NCBI GenBank assembly: GCA_946185485.1
Contig: CAMHJQ010000001.1
Span: 155,135-219,134 of the forward strand
DNA length: 64,000 nucleotides
Direction of reading: 5' to 3'
DNA from: an uncultured Prevotellaceae bacterium
Lineage (GTDB): Bacteria > Bacteroidota > Bacteroidia > Bacteroidales > Bacteroidaceae
Shown here: piece by piece, positions 60,342-64,000 of the stretch
Layout of the letters: every line of letters starts with the position of its first letter
How positions within the stretch are numbered: the first letter of the stretch is position 1
Made by a program: the position numbers and the translations under genes
The notes under the pieces: model-generated
The model's input: the letters and a program-made list of their open reading frames with translations, nothing else
Told to the model about the DNA's origin: nothing
Databases searched by the model: none

Positions 60342-60647
60342 CTATACCTTGATCTCAACCTCGACACCGCTGGGGAGTTCGAGCTTCATCAGAGCGTCGA
60401 CAGTCTTGGCGGTCGAGCTGTAGATGTCAATCAGACGCTTGTAGTCTGACAGCTGGAACTGCTCACGAGCCTTCTTGTTGACGAAGGTAGAGCGGTTGAC
60501 GGTGTAGATACGCTTGTGGGTGGGAAGGGGGATAGGACCGCTGATGATGGCACCGGTGGCCTTGACAGCCTTCACAATCTTCTCTGCTGACTTGTCTACG
60601 AGCTTGTGGTCGTAGCTCTTCAGCTTGATACGAATTTTCTGACTCAT
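60342..60647 (-). CDS. rpsJ: 30S ribosomal protein S10, isolated from the S10 operon
   Basis: The 101-residue protein ([20 protein letters not shown] ... [20 protein letters not shown]) is S10, part of the 30S head and, as NusE, a partner of NusB in antitermination. Normally it leads directly into rplC and follows fusA. Here rplC lies about 10.4 kb downstream and fusA 2.7 kb upstream. A perfect promoter (60746-60777) and terminator (60285-60314) make it a single-gene unit of about 450 bases. Confidence 0.97.
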   Translation of the reverse strand: MSQKIRIKLKSYDHKLVDKSAEKIVKAVKATGAIISGPIPLPTHKRIYTVNRSTFVNKKAREQFQLSDYKRLIDIYSSTAKTVDALMKLELPSGVEVEIKV

Positions 60648-60745
60648 TGTTTTAATTGTTTAATGTGATAATTGTTTAATTTCAAACGAACTGCCGCTAA
60701 AGAGTCATTTGCTCAGCGGCAAGTTCTTATGCTCATTTCGGGGTG

Positions 60746-60777
60746 CAAAGGTACGCATAATCCACGAGTTATCCAAA
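60746..60777 (-). promoter_or_regulatory. rpsJ: Promoter of rpsJ
   Basis: TTTG (60774-60777), 20 bp, TACCTTTG (60746-60753) on the minus strand: full consensus. The leader of about 90 bases contains a 7-bp hairpin, TGCCGCT/AGCGGCA (60692-60722). Confidence 0.87.
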
Positions 60778-60850
60778 ACCTGTGTGACAATGCCGACTGA
60801 TATTTAAGCTTTTTTAAGGTTACGACGTAAAGAACAAAGTGGCACGCTCT

Positions 60851-62926
60851 TTACTGACGGGCCGAAAGCGGAAGCGACATCACAAAGCGAGCACCAGAGG
60901 TATAGGACGTGTCAAGGACTACGTCGCCGCCCATGTGACGGGTCATAGAGCGGGCAATGGGCAGTCCGATACCTGTTCCGTCCGTGTACTCATCCAGCTG
61001 CACGAACTCCTTGAAAATATTCTCGGCCTGCTCCTTTGGCACACCGATGCCGGTATCTTCTACCGTGAATGTCACATACTGCTGGTTGACACTGACAGAC
61101 AGGGTGACCTGCTGCATAAGGCCCTCGGTGTTCTTACCCTTGAATGCCAGAGGATGCGTAAATTTGATGGCATTGCTGAGCAGCAATGACAGTGCTTTGG
61201 AGGCCGACTTCTTGTTGGTGACTATACTCAGCTGCTTGGTCTCTGGCGACTGAAGCATCTGGAACTGCAGGTGCTCTGCCTGTCGAATGCCACTCAAAGC
61301 AATGGCCTGAGATGCCAGCTCTTCCGGCCGGACGGTGTCCGTGCAGTCGATGTCTGCATTACTGTTAATCAAACTGAGGTCGAGCATTTTGTCAATCAGA
61401 TGGGTAATGCGCTCGCTGTTTTGCACGATCTTATGACTGATGTCCTGCAACTCGTCGTTGCTGAGTTCGATGCTGGGACTGGCCAGTACCTGCGAGAATC
61501 CGGAGAGCACGTTCAGCGGAGTGCGCACCTCATGGGATATCTGCTGAATGAACTGGGTCTTCATGCGGGCCGACTCTTCAGCGCGTTCGTTGGCAATCAT
61601 AAGCTGGTGGTTGGTGTCGCCAAGTTTCTTATAGGCCTTGCGGCGCTGCATCGTATAGATGACAAAGAAAATGGCGAATATCACCAGAACGGTGGCAACC
61701 GTGAGCAGGCGTTGCTGGGTAATCTCGGCACGCTGCTCTGCTATCATGCGCTCCTTGCCAGCCGTATCGTAGAAGGTGGTCAGCAGGTCGGAGTCAAGCC
61801 TTCGCTGTCGGACGAGTGCCGAATCATAATACTCGGCCATTACTACGGCTACGCTCAGTGCGGTGTCGGCACGGTCGGCCAACAGGTTCGCACGGAATTT
61901 GGGCATCATGAAGAGGCCGAAGTTCTCGAAATCGGCCTTATAGCCGTTTTCCCTTAAGAAGTAATCAAGACGTTCATAGTTACGCGCTGCCTCGGCATAG
62001 CGTTTCGTCAGCATCAGATAATCGCAGCTATTGATGACATAGGTCGGTTGCTTGGCCGTATTGGTGGACAGAAAGTCGTTGAAGGCGTGATCGGCTTCAG
62101 CTGTCCGCCCCTCACCGTGAGCCAGCAGTGCCTTGCTGTAGCTGATGTCTGCCCTCATCTCGTCCAGGAATACAGAGTCACGCTGAGGATGCTTATCGGC
62201 AATGGCATAGAGCGAATCCTGTACCGCTATCCACGGCCTAGCCTCATCGTAGCTGTCGGTTTGCATATAGACTTTTGCAATGGCATTCATCGATTTCTGG
62301 CACTCACGGTAGTCCAGCGGGTCGTGAAACTGGCGAAGTCGGGTGTGAACACCCTGCAGCGACTTCTGGAAACTCTTGGCCGCTATGGCCTTTTGTCCCA
62401 GATAGTACTGGCACTCACCTGCTATCTGCGCAATGTCGTGGTGGTCGGTGAAAGTGTTATAGCCTATGGTCCTTAGCTTATGGTCGGCGGCGTTGACCTC
62501 GCGTAGCGCACGGTCGTAGCGGTGCATCTCGCACAGCAAGCGCACATAGTTGATGCACGTATAGACGTACGCATTAAAGTCGGCCTGCGTGACAATATCG
62601 CTCATATCGATGTCAGCCAACTTTGCGTAAAGGTGCAGCGAGGTGCTGCGTTGTCCCATCTGGTTATAAATTATGGTACGATAGAAAATGGTCTTTGCCT
62701 GCGACAACTCACCACGTTTCTCCAGACTGTCAACGGCAGCAAGCACCCGCACATTGCTGTCGTGTACGCCACTTAATGAGTCAACGATAGAGTCGGCACG
62801 GGTATATCCGTCAGCTCCGACATAAGCAGTAATGCCTGCAAACGGCGACCTCTTCCTGTCATCACAGCCAACGGCCGTCACCAACAGCAACAATATAATA
62901 GTCAGCCCAAAAGTGTTACTCTTCAT
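60851..62926 (-). CDS. Orphan histidine kinase with lipoprotein-type signal and TPR sensor region
   Basis: The 691-residue protein starts with a lipobox (LLVTAVGC, Cys21), then a helical TPR-like periplasmic region (about 40-400), a transmembrane helix (about 405-430), a HisKA domain with His465 (QQISHEVRTPLNVLSGF) and an HATPase domain (LSNAIKFT, DTGIGVP, GTGIGLPIA). It would phosphorylate a response regulator, but none is encoded here. The layout (TPR sensor, one helix, kinase) is common in Bacteroidota. A lipobox on a protein with a later helix is unusual and may only be a signal peptide. ATG 62926 begins the signal. It follows the truncated gene at 62935-63171 and shares its promoter. Confidence 0.9.
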   Translation of the reverse strand: MKSNTFGLTIILLLLVTAVGCDDRKRSPFAGITAYVGADGYTRADSIVDSLSGVHDSNVRVLAAVDSLEKRGELSQAKTIFYRTIIYNQMGQRSTSLHLYAKLADIDMSDIVTQADFNAYVYTCINYVRLLCEMHRYDRALREVNAADHKLRTIGYNTFTDHHDIAQIAGECQYYLGQKAIAAKSFQKSLQGVHTRLRQFHDPLDYRECQKSMNAIAKVYMQTDSYDEARPWIAVQDSLYAIADKHPQRDSVFLDEMRADISYSKALLAHGEGRTAEADHAFNDFLSTNTAKQPTYVINSCDYLMLTKRYAEAARNYERLDYFLRENGYKADFENFGLFMMPKFRANLLADRADTALSVAVVMAEYYDSALVRQRRLDSDLLTTFYDTAGKERMIAEQRAEITQQRLLTVATVLVIFAIFFVIYTMQRRKAYKKLGDTNHQLMIANERAEESARMKTQFIQQISHEVRTPLNVLSGFSQVLASPSIELSNDELQDISHKIVQNSERITHLIDKMLDLSLINSNADIDCTDTVRPEELASQAIALSGIRQAEHLQFQMLQSPETKQLSIVTNKKSASKALSLLLSNAIKFTHPLAFKGKNTEGLMQQVTLSVSVNQQYVTFTVEDTGIGVPKEQAENIFKEFVQLDEYTDGTGIGLPIARSMTRHMGGDVVLDTSYTSGARFVMSLPLSARQ

Positions 62927-62934
62927 CGTTATAA

Positions 62935-63171
62935 TCATTCTATCCTGCAGCTGTGGGTCTTTGTCTCGCGGTCGTAGTTGATGCCCACAAGCAGCAGGCG
63001 GTCGGTATAGTCTTGTAGCTTGGCGGGGTACTGGCGGCGCGTCACACAGCTGAACCGGCGCTCGGTGAAAAGCGTGCTGTTAACCACGGCGATAAGCCCC
63101 GACTTATCGACATATTCGCCATTACGCACCGACTGGAACCCTGCATTACCTATATTAATATATGTACCCAT
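62935..63171 (-). pseudogene. Internally deleted AAA-ATPase/PD-(D/E)XK nuclease family gene
   Basis: The 78-residue frame starts MGTYINIGNAGFQSVRNGEY, VDKSGLIAVVNSTL, FTERRFSCVTR, which I recognise as the first 45 residues of a large Bacteroidota family (AAA ATPase plus DUF1703-type nuclease, about 520 residues). It then jumps to QDYTDRLLLVGINYDRETKT and HSCRIE, the end of the same family. The ATPase core, including the RRFGKS Walker region that should follow SCVTR, and most of the nuclease are missing, yet the frame is kept. It is probably a deletion relic that is still transcribed. A function for the short product is not excluded. Confidence 0.65.
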
Positions 63172-63206
63172 GTGCTGAAGGATTTATAGAGTAACTGTTT
63201 GATGTG

Positions 63207-63238
63207 CAAAGATAGCAATTATTCTTAAAACAGACAAA
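63207..63238 (-). promoter_or_regulatory. Promoter of the truncated ATPase gene and histidine kinase
   Basis: TTTG (63235-63238), 20 bp, TATCTTTG (63207-63214) on the minus strand: full consensus, 36 bp before the 63171 ATG. Confidence 0.85.
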
Positions 63239-63274
63239 TAAATGTGGTAAAAAGAGGGCGTTGCAGAACGGAAT

Positions 63275-63310
63275 GTCCGCCAGAACCTCATTGCTGAGTT
63301 TCCGGCGGAC
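63275..63310 (-). terminator. Probable terminator after fusA
   Basis: GTCCGCCAGAA (63275-63285) pairs with TTCCGGCGGAC (63300-63310), 10 of 11 bases. The minus strand then reads through about 25 bases before CTCTTTTTACC, so the U-run is distant. A second hairpin, GAAGGC/GCCTTC, lies at 63326-63342 next to the fusA stop. Confidence 0.45.
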
Positions 63311-63352
63311 ATGATCGGTATTGTCGAAGGCCTACAGCCTTCCATTAGTTCA

Positions 63353-64000
63353 TTACACCAAGTCGGCACGGCCCTTAACCTCCTCGAGTACGGCCTTAGC
63401 CAGAGCTGAAGACAGAGGAGCGTGGTGGCTGTACTCCATAGAACTGGTAGCACGGCCAGAGGTAATGGTACGCAGAGCGGTAACGTAACCGAACATCTCT
63501 GACAGGGGCACCTTAGCCTTGACGACACGGGCACCGCTACGAGCCTCTTCCATACCCTCTACCTGACCACGGCGCTTGTTCAAGTCACCGATGACGTCAC
63601 CCATGTTCTCCTCGGGAGTAACAACCTCGAGCTTCATGATGGGCTCCATCAGCACCGGCTTAGCCTGTGCGCAGACTGCCTTGTAGGCCATCTGGGCTGC
63701 AATCTCGAACGAGAGCTGGTCTGAGTCGACGGGGTGGAACGAACCGTCGACCACCGTCACCTTCAGCGAGTCCATGGGATAGCCACCGAGGATACCGTTC
63801 TTCATAGCGGTCTCGAAGCCCTTCTGGATAGAGGGAATGAACTCCTTAGGAATGTTACCACCCTTGACTTCGTTGATAAACTGCAGACCACCGTTCTCCT
63901 TGATATCCCAGTCGTCGTCCACAGGACCAACGTTAACGATGATGTCAGCGAACTTACCGCGACCACCAGACTGCTTCTTGTAAACCTCACGGTAGCCCAT
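63353..64000 (-). CDS. fusA: Elongation factor G, C-terminal part
   Basis: The frame runs in from the right edge and ends KGRADLV. It covers domains IV and V of [72 protein letters not shown] and [23 protein letters not shown] moves tRNAs and mRNA after peptide transfer. The first 480 or so residues are outside the window. In most Bacteroidota rpsJ follows directly; here two hairpins and a 2.5-kb insert come first. Confidence 0.96.
   Translation of the reverse strand: MGYREVYKKQSGGRGKFADIIVNVGPVDDDWDIKENGGLQFINEVKGGNIPKEFIPSIQKGFETAMKNGILGGYPMDSLKVTVVDGSFHPVDSDQLSFEIAAQMAYKAVCAQAKPVLMEPIMKLEVVTPEENMGDVIGDLNKRRGQVEGMEEARSGARVVKAKVPLSEMFGYVTALRTITSGRATSSMEYSHHAPLSSALAKAVLEEVKGRADLV

Noticed and set aside
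60828..60855. GTAAAG/CTTTAC as a terminator of the histidine kinase gene
   Set aside because: The stem is short, overlaps the coding end, and no U-run follows on the minus strand.

Overview
The window comes from a Bacteroidota genome, most likely Prevotella or a close relative in the Prevotellaceae. Four signs point there. (1) Promoters have the Bacteroidota form TTTG-N19/20-TAnnTTTG; eight or more are near perfect. (2) Several large secreted proteins end in the Prevotella-type tail (YDLQGR ... GIYI.NGKK), which resembles a type IX secretion sorting domain. (3) There are membrane-bound sensor regulators with AraC-type DNA-binding ends. (4) The ribosomal super-operon has the Bacteroidota order. 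This is an assignment from features, not from a database search.

Layout. Positions 1-14888 are an accessory carbohydrate region: a partial GH2 enzyme, an acetyl-esterase-like hydrolase, a glycine-rich surface protein, and a compact pectin module (GH95 enzyme plus pectin methylesterase in one operon, facing a kinase-less membrane regulator). Positions 14911-18098 hold comM, greA and a BASS-like transporter. Positions 18077-25229 hold a conserved membrane/MoxR operon (RDD, SpoIIM-like, membrane protein, DUF4129, DUF4350, MoxR, DUF58), followed by DUF805. Positions 25935-29021 hold tsf-rpsB and rpsI-rplM. Positions 29379-35035 hold a surface protein with a trailing small peptide gene, a REP-associated tyrosine transposase with an extra C-terminal domain, and a prolyl oligopeptidase. 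Positions 35170-49967 are the spc/alpha/S10 ribosomal run from rplQ back to rplC. From 50229 to the end, the expected rplC-rpsJ-fusA continuity is broken: about 10 kb of signalling and surface genes separate rplC from rpsJ, and about 2.5 kb with a histidine kinase separates rpsJ from fusA. Each ribosomal piece has its own promoter, and rpsJ looks monocistronic.

The most unusual signals are structural. First, pieces of gene 3' ends lie next to inserted modules. A diverged second copy of the comM 3' end lies on the far side of the pectin module. A diverged second copy of the transporter 3' end lies on the far side of the MoxR/DUF58 operon. An exact 37-bp copy of the DUF58 3' end lies on the far side of DUF805. 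GNAT and beta-barrel 3' relics lie elsewhere. Second, at least nine gene borders carry short arrays with a 7-bp period (a few have 8 bp), each with its own AT-rich word. They often overlap the stop codon or occupy the place of the missing -33 promoter box. Third, two AraC-type regulators each have a matching pair of direct repeats exactly 21 bp apart at the promoter of the likely target. Fourth, two large sorting-tail proteins are each followed, 14-18 bp downstream, by an unannotated peptide gene of about 50 codons from what looks like one family.

No tRNA, rRNA, CRISPR array, integrase or complete SusC/SusD pair was seen.
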